Assembly (NCBI RefSeq): GCF_000166395.1
Contig: NC_014655.1
Span: 186,001 to 250,000 of the forward strand
Length of the DNA stretch: 64,000 nt
Reading direction: 5' to 3'
Origin: Leadbetterella byssophila DSM 17132
GTDB lineage: Bacteria; Bacteroidota; Bacteroidia; Cytophagales; Spirosomataceae
Made by a program: the position numbers and the translations under genes. Positions within the stretch are counted from its first letter, which is position 1. Each line of letters starts with the position of its first letter. Positions 44,917 to 54,255 of this stretch are shown piece after piece. Below the pieces are notes generated by a model. That model saw only the letters and a list, made by a program, of their open reading frames with translations, was not told the DNA's origin and did no database searches.

Positions 44917-45618
44917 CTAGATTAAACTTAATGCTATTTCCATCATTTCGTTATAGGTTTTTTCCCTCTCTTCCTGGCTGGAAGCCTGTCCGGTTAAAAT
45001 ATTATCACTCACCGTCAATAGGGAAAGCGCATTGACCCCAAATCTGGCGGCCATGGTATAGAGGATTTCAGTTTCCATGTCTATACCTAATACGCCGTGA
45101 GCTTTCCAAACATCCCATCTGTTAGGAACCAGGTCATAGAAGGTGTTAGTACTGAATACTAAACCGGGATGAACCTTGATGTTTTGTTCTTTCGCAGATT
45201 CATGGGCTTTAAGTAGGAGTTCGAAGCTGGCGGTAGGTGCGAAGTGCTGGTTTTGGAATAATATGGAGTTGGCATCTGAATCTCCGCAGGCAGCAGTCAC
45301 CAGCAGGACTTGTCCTAGGTCCAAATTCTCCTGGATAGATCCGCAAGTGCCAACTCTGATCAAGTTCTTGCATTGATAGGTATTGATCAGTTCGTGAATA
45401 TATATTCCGGCACTACCCATTCCCATACCTGTACCTTGGATGGAAACGCGTTCCCCTTTGTACAGTCCGGTAAATCCGAACATGTTTCTCACTTTATTAT
45501 AGCATTTGACCTCTGTCAAATAGTTTTCTGCCACGAATTTTGCTCGTAAAGGATCTCCTGGCAATAAAACGGTTTCCGCTATTTCTCCAACTTCCGCTTC
45601 TAAGTGTATACTTCTCAT
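44917..45618 (-). CDS. deoD: Purine-nucleoside phosphorylase
   Basis: A 233-residue PNP of the trimeric/hexameric DeoD type. 'VLLPGDPLRAKFVAENYL' (phosphate-binding N-terminal part), 'RVGTCGSIQ' and 'GIDMETEILYTMAARFG' (nucleoside-binding Met-Glu) are visible. It splits purine (deoxy)nucleosides with phosphate into base and (deoxy)ribose-1-phosphate. It lies 12 bases after the ALDH16-like gene and is the last gene of the deoC-ALDH-deoD operon. Confidence 0.95.
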   Translation of the reverse strand: MRSIHLEAEVGEIAETVLLPGDPLRAKFVAENYLTEVKCYNKVRNMFGFTGLYKGERVSIQGTGMGMGSAGIYIHELINTYQCKNLIRVGTCGSIQENLDLGQVLLVTAACGDSDANSILFQNQHFAPTASFELLLKAHESAKEQNIKVHPGLVFSTNTFYDLVPNRWDVWKAHGVLGIDMETEILYTMAARFGVNALSLLTVSDNILTGQASSQEEREKTYNEMMEIALSLI

Positions 45619-45630
45619 GTTGTAGTTATT

Positions 45631-47973
45631 TTATGCCCCGTAAGGAATCCAGATGTTCTTCACTTCGGTGGCTTTTCTTAAGAATACTTTTTGTAAAGGA
45701 TTTTGTAGCCAATCGTACTCTGACTCTATCCAGGTTCTCTTCATGGAGTCTGCCGCTAATTTCTCCAAGGTTTCTGCATTCTGTTTATCAGAGAAATACC
45801 AGATACCGTCTACATCAAAGTGTTTGGCTAGTTCTGTAGTTAAGGACTTATGGTCTCCTGTAATTATATTAACGGTACCGCCGGGTACATCAGAGGTGTC
45901 CAGAATCTGATAGAAATCTGTAGTAGACAGAGGAGAGGTTTCAGAAGGGAGCACTATTACTCTGTTGCCCATGGCTATGGCAGGCAGTACCAGGCTAATC
46001 ATACCTAATAATGGGTATTCTTTTGGACACACTACTCCTAGAATACCTACGGGCTCATGCATGGCTATAGTAACGTGTCTGCTTGTAGTGGAGTGTACTC
46101 GTCCGTCAAACTTATCCGCATAAGCTGCATAAGTGAATATCCTTTCTAGGCTTTTCTCGACTTCCAGTTTGGCGTCTTTTCCGGAATAGCCTGAAGCTTC
46201 TACTAGTCTTTGCTCAAACTCCTCCGCTCTTGCACTTAGATTTTCAGCGATGAAATAAAGTACCTGCGCTCTGGCGTGGCCTGTCATGCCGGCCCATCCC
46301 GACTGAGCATGTGCGGCTTCTACTGCGTTTCTGATATCTTTTCGGGTGCCTTCTCCTACTTCTCCTACGGTTTGGCCGGCGGGATTGCTCACCTTAATAC
46401 TATATCCTGAATCAGGGCGAGCCTGTTTCCCTCCTATGTACATCTTAGGAGTTCTGTCTATGTAAGAACGAAGATTCACTTCTTTATTATGGATAGTAAA
46501 TCCGGTGCTAGACTTGATAGATTTAGGTTTGATGTATTCATACAATCCTTCTTTTCCTCCTTCTCTTCCGAAACCGGATTCTCTGTATCCTCCAAATCCT
46601 GAAGCCGCATCAAAGACATTGGTGGTATTGATCCACACCGTTCCAGCTTTGATCTGTGGAGCTACATCTAATGCAAGGTTGATGTTCTCTGTCCAAAGAC
46701 TGGCAGCCAGTCCGTAGCGGGTGTTATTCGCTAATTTGATAGCTTCCTGATGCGATCTAAAGGTCATACCTACGAGTACTGGCCCAAAGATCTCCTCCTG
46801 TGCAATCTCAGAAGCTGGAGATACATAAGGGAATAGGGTAGGAGGAAAGTAACAGCCTTTAGTAGGGCAGTTTTCCACTTGCCAATACTCCAGGCCTTCT
46901 GCCTTTGCTCTTTCCACAAAGCCATTTACGGTATTCCATTGCTCCTCGCTCACCAAGGCTCCCATGTCTATGCCTTTGTCTAGAGGAGAGCCTAGAACCA
47001 ACTTTTGGATCCTGTTCTTGATCTTGGCGTAGAACTTCTCCGCTATGGATTCCTGAACTAATAGTCGGGAACCGGCACAGCAAACCTGCCCCTGATTAAA
47101 CCAGATGGCATCTACTATGCCTTCTACTGTAGAATCTAAATCCGCATCTTCAAACACGATGAACGGTGATTTACCTCCCAGTTCCAAGGATAGTTTTTTA
47201 CTACTGCCGGCGGTATTCCTTCTGATCTTTTTGCCTACTTCCGTAGATCCAGTAAAAGCTATTTTTTGAACATCCGGATGAAGGGTCAAGGCTTCACCTA
47301 CACTTCCGTGTCCTGTAATGATGTTAACTACCCCTTTAGGTAATCCTATTTCTTGACATATCTCAGCAAAAAGTAAGGCGGTTAATGAGGTTTGCTCCGC
47401 GGGTTTTAGAACCAAGGTATTCCCCATAGCTAATGCAGGAGCAATCTTCCATGAAAGCATAAGAAGAGGGAAGTTCCAGGGTACGATTTGCCCTATCACC
47501 CCTATGGATTCAAAGTTAGGAAACTCTTGTTCCATGACCTGCGCCCAGCCCGCGTGGTGATAGAAATGTCTGGCCACTAAAGGAATATCAATATCCCTGG
47601 TTTCGCGAATAGGTTTGCCATTATCTAAGGTTTCCAATACTGCGAAAAGGCGGGAATGTTTTTGTATTTGTCTAGCCAAGGCATAGAGATACTTGGCTCT
47701 TTCATGTCCACTTAATTGGGACCAGGAGGGATATGCGGACTTTGCTGCTGCGACTGCCGCTTCTACTTGTGCCGTACTTGCTTCAGAGATCTGAGCTAAG
47801 GTCTCACCTGTAGCCGGATTCAGAGAAGGGAAATGGTTTTCTCCTTCTGTCCATTCTCCATTGATGAATAGTCCGAAACGACGGTCATGCTGATCCAGGA
47901 ACTCCTGTGCATTTTTGTCGCTCTCAGGAGCAGGGCCATATTCCATAGTAAGAAAGATATCTTTAACGTTCAT
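45631..47973 (-). CDS. Two-domain aldehyde dehydrogenase (ALDH16-like)
   Basis: A 780-residue tandem ALDH. The first domain (residues about 20-500) is complete: 'PWNFPLLMLSWKIAPALAMGNT', 'TGSTEVGK', the general base Glu in 'LELGGKSPF', and the nucleophile Cys in 'GQVCCAGSR' near residue 296. The second domain (about 505-780) starts like an ALDH ('KVSNPAGQTVGEVGEG', 'PVGILGVVCPKEYP') but is shortened and lacks a catalytic Cys motif. This matches the ALDH16 family, whose members have a dead C-terminal domain. It sits between deoC and deoD, 6 and 12 bases from them, so oxidation of acetaldehyde from deoxyribose-5-phosphate cleavage is a natural role. Confidence 0.88.
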   Translation of the reverse strand: MNVKDIFLTMEYGPAPESDKNAQEFLDQHDRRFGLFINGEWTEGENHFPSLNPATGETLAQISEASTAQVEAAVAAAKSAYPSWSQLSGHERAKYLYALARQIQKHSRLFAVLETLDNGKPIRETRDIDIPLVARHFYHHAGWAQVMEQEFPNFESIGVIGQIVPWNFPLLMLSWKIAPALAMGNTLVLKPAEQTSLTALLFAEICQEIGLPKGVVNIITGHGSVGEALTLHPDVQKIAFTGSTEVGKKIRRNTAGSSKKLSLELGGKSPFIVFEDADLDSTVEGIVDAIWFNQGQVCCAGSRLLVQESIAEKFYAKIKNRIQKLVLGSPLDKGIDMGALVSEEQWNTVNGFVERAKAEGLEYWQVENCPTKGCYFPPTLFPYVSPASEIAQEEIFGPVLVGMTFRSHQEAIKLANNTRYGLAASLWTENINLALDVAPQIKAGTVWINTTNVFDAASGFGGYRESGFGREGGKEGLYEYIKPKSIKSSTGFTIHNKEVNLRSYIDRTPKMYIGGKQARPDSGYSIKVSNPAGQTVGEVGEGTRKDIRNAVEAAHAQSGWAGMTGHARAQVLYFIAENLSARAEEFEQRLVEASGYSGKDAKLEVEKSLERIFTYAAYADKFDGRVHSTTSRHVTIAMHEPVGILGVVCPKEYPLLGMISLVLPAIAMGNRVIVLPSETSPLSTTDFYQILDTSDVPGGTVNIITGDHKSLTTELAKHFDVDGIWYFSDKQNAETLEKLAADSMKRTWIESEYDWLQNPLQKVFLRKATEVKNIWIPYGA

Positions 47974-47979
47974 ATTCTA

Positions 47980-48933
47980 TTATGCCATAGCATGGCGATA
48001 AGATGCAGAGTAACTGCCTGTTACATAATGTTCTAATTGTCTCTCGATGTCTCCAAGAAGACTACTAGCTCCGAAGCGGAAGAGCTGATTATTCAGCCAT
48101 TCTACTCCCAGTTCTTCTTTGATTAGTATTAGGAAGTCTAAGGCTTGCTTGGCTTTCTGAATTCCGCCAGCAGGTTTATAACCTACCTTTACACCGGTCA
48201 GTTCGTAAAATTCTCTGATGGCTCTCACCATAACTAAGCTTACTGGTAGAGTAGCATTAACGGCTTCTTTCCCGGTACTGGTCTTTATGAAATCAGAGCC
48301 GGCCATCATACTTACCCAGGAGGCTTTAGCCACTTTCGTCAAAGTAGGAATCTCTCCGGTGGCCAGAATGGTCTTCATGTGAGCTTCACCGCAGGCTTCT
48401 CTACAGGCTTTGACTTCCTCATATAATTCTTCCCATTTATTGTTCAGAACTAATTCTCGGCTAATCACGATGTCAATTTCCGTGGCGCCTGCAGCTACTG
48501 ACGCTTTGATTTCCTGTAGTTTTTGTTCCAACGGAATCTTACCTGCCGGGAAGCCTGTGGACACGGCTGCAATGGGTAAGGAGGATGATCCTAAGGCTTT
48601 TTTAGCGTCTGAAATCATGTTATGATAAACGCAAACCGCACCTACGGTTAGGTCTTCAAAGCCCAATGCCTGAAGTATATCTTGACGAACGGGCTGCAAG
48701 GCCTTTTGGCACAATCTATAAACATTACCGGCCGTATCATCACCGGAAAGCGTAGTAAGGTCTATACAGTTGACAGCTTTTAATAACCAAGCTGCCTGGT
48801 ACTCTTTTTTGACTGTTCTTCTGGCAGGTAGACTGGACGCTCTTCGTTCTACTGCTGACCTGTTGATGTTTATGTGGTCAAAGTATTCAGTGGAATAGGG
48901 TATGCCCTCATTCCTTATATGTTCAGAACTCAT
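47980..48933 (-). CDS. deoC: Deoxyribose-phosphate aldolase
   Basis: A 317-residue class I aldolase of the longer DeoC type. 'CIDLTTLSGDDT' is the N-terminal substrate region, 'ATEIDIVIS' a core strand, and the Schiff-base lysine lies in 'SDFIKTSTGK'. 'GVKPAGGIQ' appears as 'VGYKPAGGIQ'. It cleaves 2-deoxyribose-5-phosphate into glyceraldehyde-3-phosphate and acetaldehyde. It starts the operon with the ALDH16-like gene and deoD. The N-terminus (about 40 residues) is longer than in E. coli DeoC, as is usual in this subgroup. Confidence 0.94.
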   Translation of the reverse strand: MSSEHIRNEGIPYSTEYFDHININRSAVERRASSLPARRTVKKEYQAAWLLKAVNCIDLTTLSGDDTAGNVYRLCQKALQPVRQDILQALGFEDLTVGAVCVYHNMISDAKKALGSSSLPIAAVSTGFPAGKIPLEQKLQEIKASVAAGATEIDIVISRELVLNNKWEELYEEVKACREACGEAHMKTILATGEIPTLTKVAKASWVSMMAGSDFIKTSTGKEAVNATLPVSLVMVRAIREFYELTGVKVGYKPAGGIQKAKQALDFLILIKEELGVEWLNNQLFRFGASSLLGDIERQLEHYVTGSYSASYRHAMA

Positions 48934-49089
48934 ATAAATTTAAAATAAACGGTAATATTGTCAATTCTTTTGGCACTGACAAGGAAAAAAAGCGAAAAAT
49001 GCACAGGATAAATAGGTGAAATTCTATTAAAGTCTTGGAACCAATAAAATCTGTTTCGCTTCCTTTTAATAAATAGTAGTTGATTGTTC

Positions 49090-49120
49090 TTGGTAGTTCA
49101 GCGAAAACTTAGTTGATTTG
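49090..49120 (+). promoter_or_regulatory. Promoter of the outer-membrane protein gene
   Basis: A TTG (49090-49092) is followed after 20 bases by TTGATTTG (49113-49120), one base off the TAnnTTTG consensus. The -33/-7 spacing fits Bacteroidota promoters. It places transcription start after 49120, so the ATG at 49143 is the real start. Confidence 0.55.
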
Positions 49121-49142
49121 CGTACAAATAAATCTTATATCT

Positions 49143-49670
49143 ATGAAAAAAATTATTTCGTCACTACTTTTTGCACTTTTAACTTTTAGTGTATCCACAG
49201 TTTCTGCGCAATTTGAGAAAGGAGACAAACTTTTGAATGCCGGGATTAACCTTGGTGGTACTTACGGCGGCGGCGGTGTCGGTGTAGGTGGTTCATTTGA
49301 GGTGGGTATACACGACTTTATCAGTGTAGGTGGTCAGGCAGACTTCGTAACTTGGAACTATGGATGGACAGGTTATAAGTGGAAGTATAACTTCCTTACT
49401 ATAGCTGCCAGAGGATCGTACCATTTTGGTAAGCACTTCCTTACAATGGATAATCTAGATTTATACGCAGGTCCTTCTCTTGGATATCGCGTTTCTAGTT
49501 ATAAGTCTCCAGATGGTTTCGGTGGAATCTATTCTGATAGCTACGGTAGTGGTGTATTTTTCGGTGTTTTTGCCGGCGCGCGTTACTACTTCAACCCAGG
49601 TATGGGCGTATTTGCTGAGGTAGGTCACAATGCTTCACCTTTAAAAGCAGGTATTACTTTCAAATTCTAA
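49143..49670 (+). CDS. Small outer-membrane beta-barrel protein
   Basis: A 175-residue exported protein. A clear signal peptide ('MKKIISSLLFALLTFSVSTVSAQ') is followed by a Gly/Tyr/Phe-rich sequence with alternating strands and a C-terminal Phe ('AGITFKF'), as in eight-stranded OmpA/OmpX-like barrels. The ATG at 49143 is chosen because of the signal peptide and promoter. Function unknown; membrane stability or small-molecule passage is possible. Confidence 0.8.
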   Translation: MKKIISSLLFALLTFSVSTVSAQFEKGDKLLNAGINLGGTYGGGGVGVGGSFEVGIHDFISVGGQADFVTWNYGWTGYKWKYNFLTIAARGSYHFGKHFLTMDNLDLYAGPSLGYRVSSYKSPDGFGGIYSDSYGSGVFFGVFAGARYYFNPGMGVFAEVGHNASPLKAGITFKF

Positions 49671-49695
49671 CCCCCACTAATTAAGAAACCAATTG

Positions 49696-49729
49696 ACCGG
49701 CAAAGGGTTTATCCTTTTGCCGGTTTTTT
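49696..49729. terminator. Rho-independent terminator
   Basis: ACCGGCAAAGGG (from 49696) pairs with CCTTTTGCCGGT (49713-49724), allowing one G-U pair, followed by TTTTT. It lies between the outer-membrane protein gene and the convergent deoB. Confidence 0.85.
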
Positions 49730-49730
49730 G

Positions 49731-50891
49731 TTATAGCACCTTAGGTAAAAAACTTATTCCTGATGTAGAATAAGGAACTTCTAAATACTCCGCTACCGTG
49801 GCAGCTATATCTGCAAAGCATTCTAGGGTTCCCAAGTGGTTTCCCTTCTTCACGTCTTTACCTACTACTAAAATAGGGATATGTTCTCTGGTATGATCTG
49901 TTCCCGGAGCTGTAGGATCATTTCCATGATCTGCTGTGATAATCAATAAGTCTTCCTCTTTCATGGCACCCATCAAGGCGGGTAAGGCAGCATCAAATTC
50001 CTCTAAGGCTTTTGCATATCCTTGCACATCTCTACGGTGGCCGTATTCCATGTCAAAGTCCACCAGATTAGTGAAGATGAATGCTTCAGATGCAGATTGA
50101 AGAGCTTCTAGGGTTTTTTCTACACCTTCCTGGTTGTTCTTTGTCTTTTGATATCTACTAATCCCCTTGCCCGCAAAGATGTCTACAATCTTACCTATAG
50201 CATACACTCCTTTACCTTCTGTGGAAATGGCATCTAAAACGGTATGCGGAGGTAAGGTAGCATAGTCTTTTCTGTTCTTCGTTCTATAATACTGACCGGA
50301 AGTTCCCAGGAATGGTCTGGCAATTACTCGGCCTACTTCTAATTCTCCGCTCAACATTTCTCTGGCGATGGCACAGATCTCGTATTGTCTTTCTACAGGG
50401 ATGATTTCTTCATGCATGGCTACTTGGAATACGCTGTCTGCAGAAGTATAAACTATAGGAAAACCGGTACGTACGTGCTCGTCACCTAGTTCGTTAATAA
50501 TTGCCGTTCCGGAAGCGGAGTAGTTACCTATGGTTTTTGTCCCAATAGCAGCTTCAAAGGCGTCCATGAAGGCTTTAGGAAACTGCTCAAAAGTAGGGAA
50601 GGGTTTGTCCAGAACACAGCCGGAAATCTCCCAATGTCCCGTGGTTGTATCTTTTCCTGCTGATTTCTCTTTAGCTCGGCCATAGGCTGCCTGTGGCGCG
50701 TCTGTTTTTGGTAAAGCATTTTCAGGTACAATGTTCCCTAAGCCTAAAGCAGTGAGATGAGGAATTTTGATATCCGGGAAACGTTCTACGATGTGCCCCA
50801 AGGTATTTGAACCTGTATCGCCATACAAATGCGCGTCAGGTAACTCACCTATACCTACTGAATCGAGAACGATTAGGATGACACGTTTCAT
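49731..50891 (-). CDS. deoB: Phosphopentomutase
   Basis: A 386-residue DeoB. 'VLDSVGIGELPDA' (metal-binding Asp and start of the fold), 'TTTGHWEISG' (phosphoryl-acceptor Thr region), and 'ITADHGNDPTAPGTDHTREHIPIL' (metal-binding Asp/His) are visible. It interconverts (deoxy)ribose-1-phosphate and -5-phosphate, linking deoD to deoC. The ATG at 50891 is preferred to 50915 because conserved sequence starts there. It stands apart from the deoC operon. Confidence 0.95.
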   Translation of the reverse strand: MKRVILIVLDSVGIGELPDAHLYGDTGSNTLGHIVERFPDIKIPHLTALGLGNIVPENALPKTDAPQAAYGRAKEKSAGKDTTTGHWEISGCVLDKPFPTFEQFPKAFMDAFEAAIGTKTIGNYSASGTAIINELGDEHVRTGFPIVYTSADSVFQVAMHEEIIPVERQYEICAIAREMLSGELEVGRVIARPFLGTSGQYYRTKNRKDYATLPPHTVLDAISTEGKGVYAIGKIVDIFAGKGISRYQKTKNNQEGVEKTLEALQSASEAFIFTNLVDFDMEYGHRRDVQGYAKALEEFDAALPALMGAMKEEDLLIITADHGNDPTAPGTDHTREHIPILVVGKDVKKGNHLGTLECFADIAATVAEYLEVPYSTSGISFLPKVL

Positions 50892-50965
50892 TTTTTTGTT
50901 TGTTTTGATGTTCAAATGTAAGGATTTTTTCAGCAGTTTTGTCTTCTATTCTTAGCAACTGCTCT

Positions 50966-51295
50966 ATGAAGTATTTAATGTATTTTCTTGTCTTGCTATA
51001 TGTCCTATGTGCCATAGTGCAATACAACGACCCAGATCCGCTAGTTTGGATTTTAGCTTATCTTCTTCCTGCTTATCTATGTTTTTATAGATCCAAAGGT
51101 AAGGGTGACGCTACTTTGTATCTGGCCTTAGGTTTACTGTATGTGCTTTGGGCCATCAATCAATTTCCTCCTCAATGGGAAGGATTAATGTTTGAGAACC
51201 TCAGTATGAAAACCATCAATGTGGAGCTGGGAAGAGAATCCTTGGGATTAGGCCTTTGTGCTATAGGAATGTTCCTTTGTGCAATAAAAAAATAA
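50966..51295 (+). CDS. TMEM220-like small membrane protein
   Basis: A 109-residue membrane protein with about four hydrophobic segments. 'CAIVQYNDPDPLVWILAYLLPA' near residues 13-34 is the hallmark of the transmembrane protein 220 family. The ATG at 50966 ('MKYLMYFL') is preferred to 50939. It is divergent from deoB and ends in a bidirectional terminator. Function unknown. Confidence 0.8.
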   Translation: MKYLMYFLVLLYVLCAIVQYNDPDPLVWILAYLLPAYLCFYRSKGKGDATLYLALGLLYVLWAINQFPPQWEGLMFENLSMKTINVELGRESLGLGLCAIGMFLCAIKK

Positions 51296-51317
51296 AGCGG
51301 AGATTTCTCTCCGCTTT
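51294..51317. terminator. Bidirectional rho-independent terminator
   Basis: A perfect 10-bp stem, AAAGCGGAGA (51294-51303) and TCTCCGCTTT (51308-51317), with A and T flanks, lies between the convergent TMEM220-like gene and carB. It overlaps the former's stop codon. Confidence 0.9.
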
Positions 51318-51319
51318 TC

Positions 51320-54163
51320 TTATCTTGATAGATACAGGTTTCTTTCCGCATATACTTTCAAGAAGAAGTCGTCTGTGAGATCTTCTATGAAGTATATTCC
51401 TTCACCCGTACTCTTCATTTCAGGCCCTAATTCCTTGTTTACATTCGGGAATTTATTGAAAGAGAATACCGGGATCTTGATGGCATACCCTTCTTTCACC
51501 GGTTTGAAGTTGAAATCTTTCACCTTCTTTGCTCCTAACATTACCTTAGTTGCATAGTTTACATAAGGTTCCTGATAAGCCTTACAGATGAAAGGTACGG
51601 TTCTGGATGCTCTTGGGTTAGCTTCGATCACATACACCACCTCGTCCTTAATGGCGAACTGGATATTGATCAGACCTTTAGTATCTAATGCTATCGCGAT
51701 TTTCTTCGTATATTCTTCAATTTGTCTAAGTACATTTTCGCTTAGGTCAAATGGAGGTAAGACAGCATAGGAGTCGCCGGAGTGTATACCTGCAGGTTCA
51801 ATATGCTCCATGATTCCTATGATATAGGCATCTTCTCCATCGCAAATTGCATCTGCTTCAGCTTCAATGGCATTCTCTAAGAAGTGATCCAGAAGGATAT
51901 TGTTATCCGGGATATCGTTCAGGATTTTCACTACGTGTTGCTCCAATTCCTCCTCATTGATCACGATCTTCATGCTCTGTCCACCTAATACATAAGAAGG
52001 ACGAACCAGAAGAGGGAATCCTAGTTCTTTGGCCACCTCTGAAGCTTTGTCAGCTGTTCTTACCGTGTCAAACTTAGGATAAGGAATGTTTAGCTCTTGC
52101 AATTTTGTAGAGAATCTACCTCTGTCTTCTGCTAAGTCAAGGGCTTCATATGAGGTACCAATGATCTTAACTCCGTATTTAGTAAGTTTCTCAGCCATCT
52201 TAAGGGCGGTTTGTCCACCCAACTGTACAATTACTCCGTCAGGTTTTTCATATTCGATGATATCAAATACGTTTTCCCAGAATACAGGTTCAAAGTAAAG
52301 TTTGTCAGAAATATCCGGGTCAGTGGATACCGTTTCCGGGTTACAGTTGATCATGATAGTCTCATAACCCGACTCCTTCGCTGCTAATACTCCGTGTACA
52401 CAAGAGTAGTCAAATTCAATACCCTGGCCTATACGGTTAGGGCCGGAACCCAAAACTATCACCTTCTTCTTATCAGAAACTACAGATTCATTATCTGGAT
52501 TCTCATCAGAAAGATTAAAGGTAGAGTAGTAATAAGGAGTGTGCGCCTCAAATTCAGCAGAACATGTGTCTACGCATTTGAATGCCCTCTTGATCCCTAG
52601 TTCTTTTCTTTTAAGAGTCACTTCACTTTCCATGCAGCGTAGCAAGTGGGCCAACTGACGGTCAGCGTAACCCATTTTCTTAGCAGAAAGTAGAAGGTCT
52701 CTAGGGATGCTGTCTAGGTTATATTTTTGGACTTGTCCTTCCAAAATAACCATCTCTTCGATCTGACGTAAGAACCATTTATCAATCTTAGTCAGGTTTT
52801 GAATGGTATTGAAAGACAAGCCAGCTTTGAATGCATCATAGACATGGAATAATCTATCCCAAGATGGATTAGCCAAGCTTTGTTTTAATTTCTCTTGATC
52901 TCTTTCTTCTCTACCGTCAGCTCCTAAACCGTTTCTCTTGATTTCAAGAGATTGACAGGCTTTTTGCAGAGCTTCCTGGAAGTTTCTACCAATACCCATG
53001 GTTTCACCCACAGATTTCATTTGAAGTCCAAGACGTCTGTCAGAACCCGGGAATTTATCGAAGTTCCATCTAGGAACCTTCACGATTACATAATCTATAG
53101 CTGGTTCAAAGAAAGCTGAAGTAGATCCGGTGATAGGGTTAATTAACTCGTCTAAGTTGTAACCTATAGCCATCTTCGCTGCAATCTTCGCGATAGGGTA
53201 TCCTGTAGCCTTAGAAGCTAAGGCAGAAGAGCGGCTAACACGAGGGTTGATTTCGATAGCGATGATATCATCTGTTTCCGGATTCAAGGCAAACTGTACG
53301 TTACATCCACCGGCGAACTGACCAATTCCGTTCATCATGCGGATAGCCATATCACGCATCTTTTGGTAGATGGTATCCGGAAGGGTCATGGCAGGAGCTA
53401 CGGTTATAGAATCTCCTGTATGTACACCCATAGGGTCAAAGTTCTCTATGGTACAGATGATAACAATATTACCGTTATGGTCACGTAGTAATTCTAATTC
53501 GTATTCTTTCCATCCCATGATGGATTGTTCTACCAATACTTCATGTACGGGGGAGGCATGTAAACCGTGATTTAAGGCTGCATCAAATTCTTCAGGGGTG
53601 TTTACGAATCCACCACCTGTACCACCTAAGGTATAAGAAGGACGAATTACTAGAGGGAAGCCAGTCTCCTGCGCTATCTCTTTACCTTCTAAAAAAGACT
53701 TCGCGGTACGACCTTTACATACTCCCACCTTTAACTCAAGCATTTTCTTTCTGAAAAGCTCGCGGTCTTCCGTGGTTTCAATAGCTTTTATGTCTACACC
53801 AATGATTTCTATATTATGTTTTTTCCAAATTCCTGCTTTATCACAATCGATAGCTAGGTTTAGGGCCGTCTGTCCACCCATAGTCGGAAGCACATGTGTG
53901 ATAGGTTTGCCCATTTCCTCATGCTTTTTAAGGATTTCGGAGATGGACTTCTTCTCCAATGGTTTCAGATACACATAATCTGCGTTCATTGGGTCAGTCA
54001 TGATGGTAGCCGGATTAGAGTTAATCAAAGCTACCTCTATTCCTTCCTGACGAATAGAACGTGCGGCCTGAGAGCCAGAATAATCAAATTCACAGGCTTG
54101 GCCGATTACAATGGGGCCTGAACCAATGATTAAAACAGACTTGATACTTGGATTTTTTGGCAT
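51320..54163 (-). CDS. carB: Carbamoyl-phosphate synthase large subunit (short form)
   Basis: A 947-residue CarB. Both ATP-grasp halves are present: 'IGSGPIVIGQACEFDYSG' and 'VEINPRVSRSSALASKATG' in the first, 'LGSGPNRIGQGIEFDYSC' and 'VIEANPRASRTVPF' in the second. The E. coli enzyme has about 1073 residues; this one ends shortly after the second ATP-grasp domain ('KVYAERNLYLSR') and lacks the allosteric MGS-like domain. It makes carbamoyl phosphate for pyrimidine and arginine synthesis. It is monocistronic here, with a -7 box upstream. Confidence 0.94.
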   Translation of the reverse strand: MPKNPSIKSVLIIGSGPIVIGQACEFDYSGSQAARSIRQEGIEVALINSNPATIMTDPMNADYVYLKPLEKKSISEILKKHEEMGKPITHVLPTMGGQTALNLAIDCDKAGIWKKHNIEIIGVDIKAIETTEDRELFRKKMLELKVGVCKGRTAKSFLEGKEIAQETGFPLVIRPSYTLGGTGGGFVNTPEEFDAALNHGLHASPVHEVLVEQSIMGWKEYELELLRDHNGNIVIICTIENFDPMGVHTGDSITVAPAMTLPDTIYQKMRDMAIRMMNGIGQFAGGCNVQFALNPETDDIIAIEINPRVSRSSALASKATGYPIAKIAAKMAIGYNLDELINPITGSTSAFFEPAIDYVIVKVPRWNFDKFPGSDRRLGLQMKSVGETMGIGRNFQEALQKACQSLEIKRNGLGADGREERDQEKLKQSLANPSWDRLFHVYDAFKAGLSFNTIQNLTKIDKWFLRQIEEMVILEGQVQKYNLDSIPRDLLLSAKKMGYADRQLAHLLRCMESEVTLKRKELGIKRAFKCVDTCSAEFEAHTPYYYSTFNLSDENPDNESVVSDKKKVIVLGSGPNRIGQGIEFDYSCVHGVLAAKESGYETIMINCNPETVSTDPDISDKLYFEPVFWENVFDIIEYEKPDGVIVQLGGQTALKMAEKLTKYGVKIIGTSYEALDLAEDRGRFSTKLQELNIPYPKFDTVRTADKASEVAKELGFPLLVRPSYVLGGQSMKIVINEEELEQHVVKILNDIPDNNILLDHFLENAIEAEADAICDGEDAYIIGIMEHIEPAGIHSGDSYAVLPPFDLSENVLRQIEEYTKKIAIALDTKGLINIQFAIKDEVVYVIEANPRASRTVPFICKAYQEPYVNYATKVMLGAKKVKDFNFKPVKEGYAIKIPVFSFNKFPNVNKELGPEMKSTGEGIYFIEDLTDDFFLKVYAERNLYLSR

Positions 54164-54200
54164 GTTAATGCGAGAAGATTTCGATTTGTTTATCGAAGCA

Positions 54201-54208
54201 CAAAGTTA
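54201..54208 (-). promoter_or_regulatory. -7 box (TAACTTTG) for carB
   Basis: On the - strand TAACTTTG matches TAnnTTTG exactly, 37 bases before the carB ATG. No clear TTG -33 box is seen at the normal spacing. Confidence 0.5.
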
Positions 54209-54255
54209 ATACAGTTTGGTGAGATTATGTTAAATTATTTTAGGAAGGTTCTGCC

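Noticed and set aside
48935-48964. A TTG-N19-TAAATTTA promoter for deoC on the - strand
   Set aside because: Spacing is good, but transcription would start at or after the only good start codon (48933), so it would need a leaderless message. Not reported as a feature.
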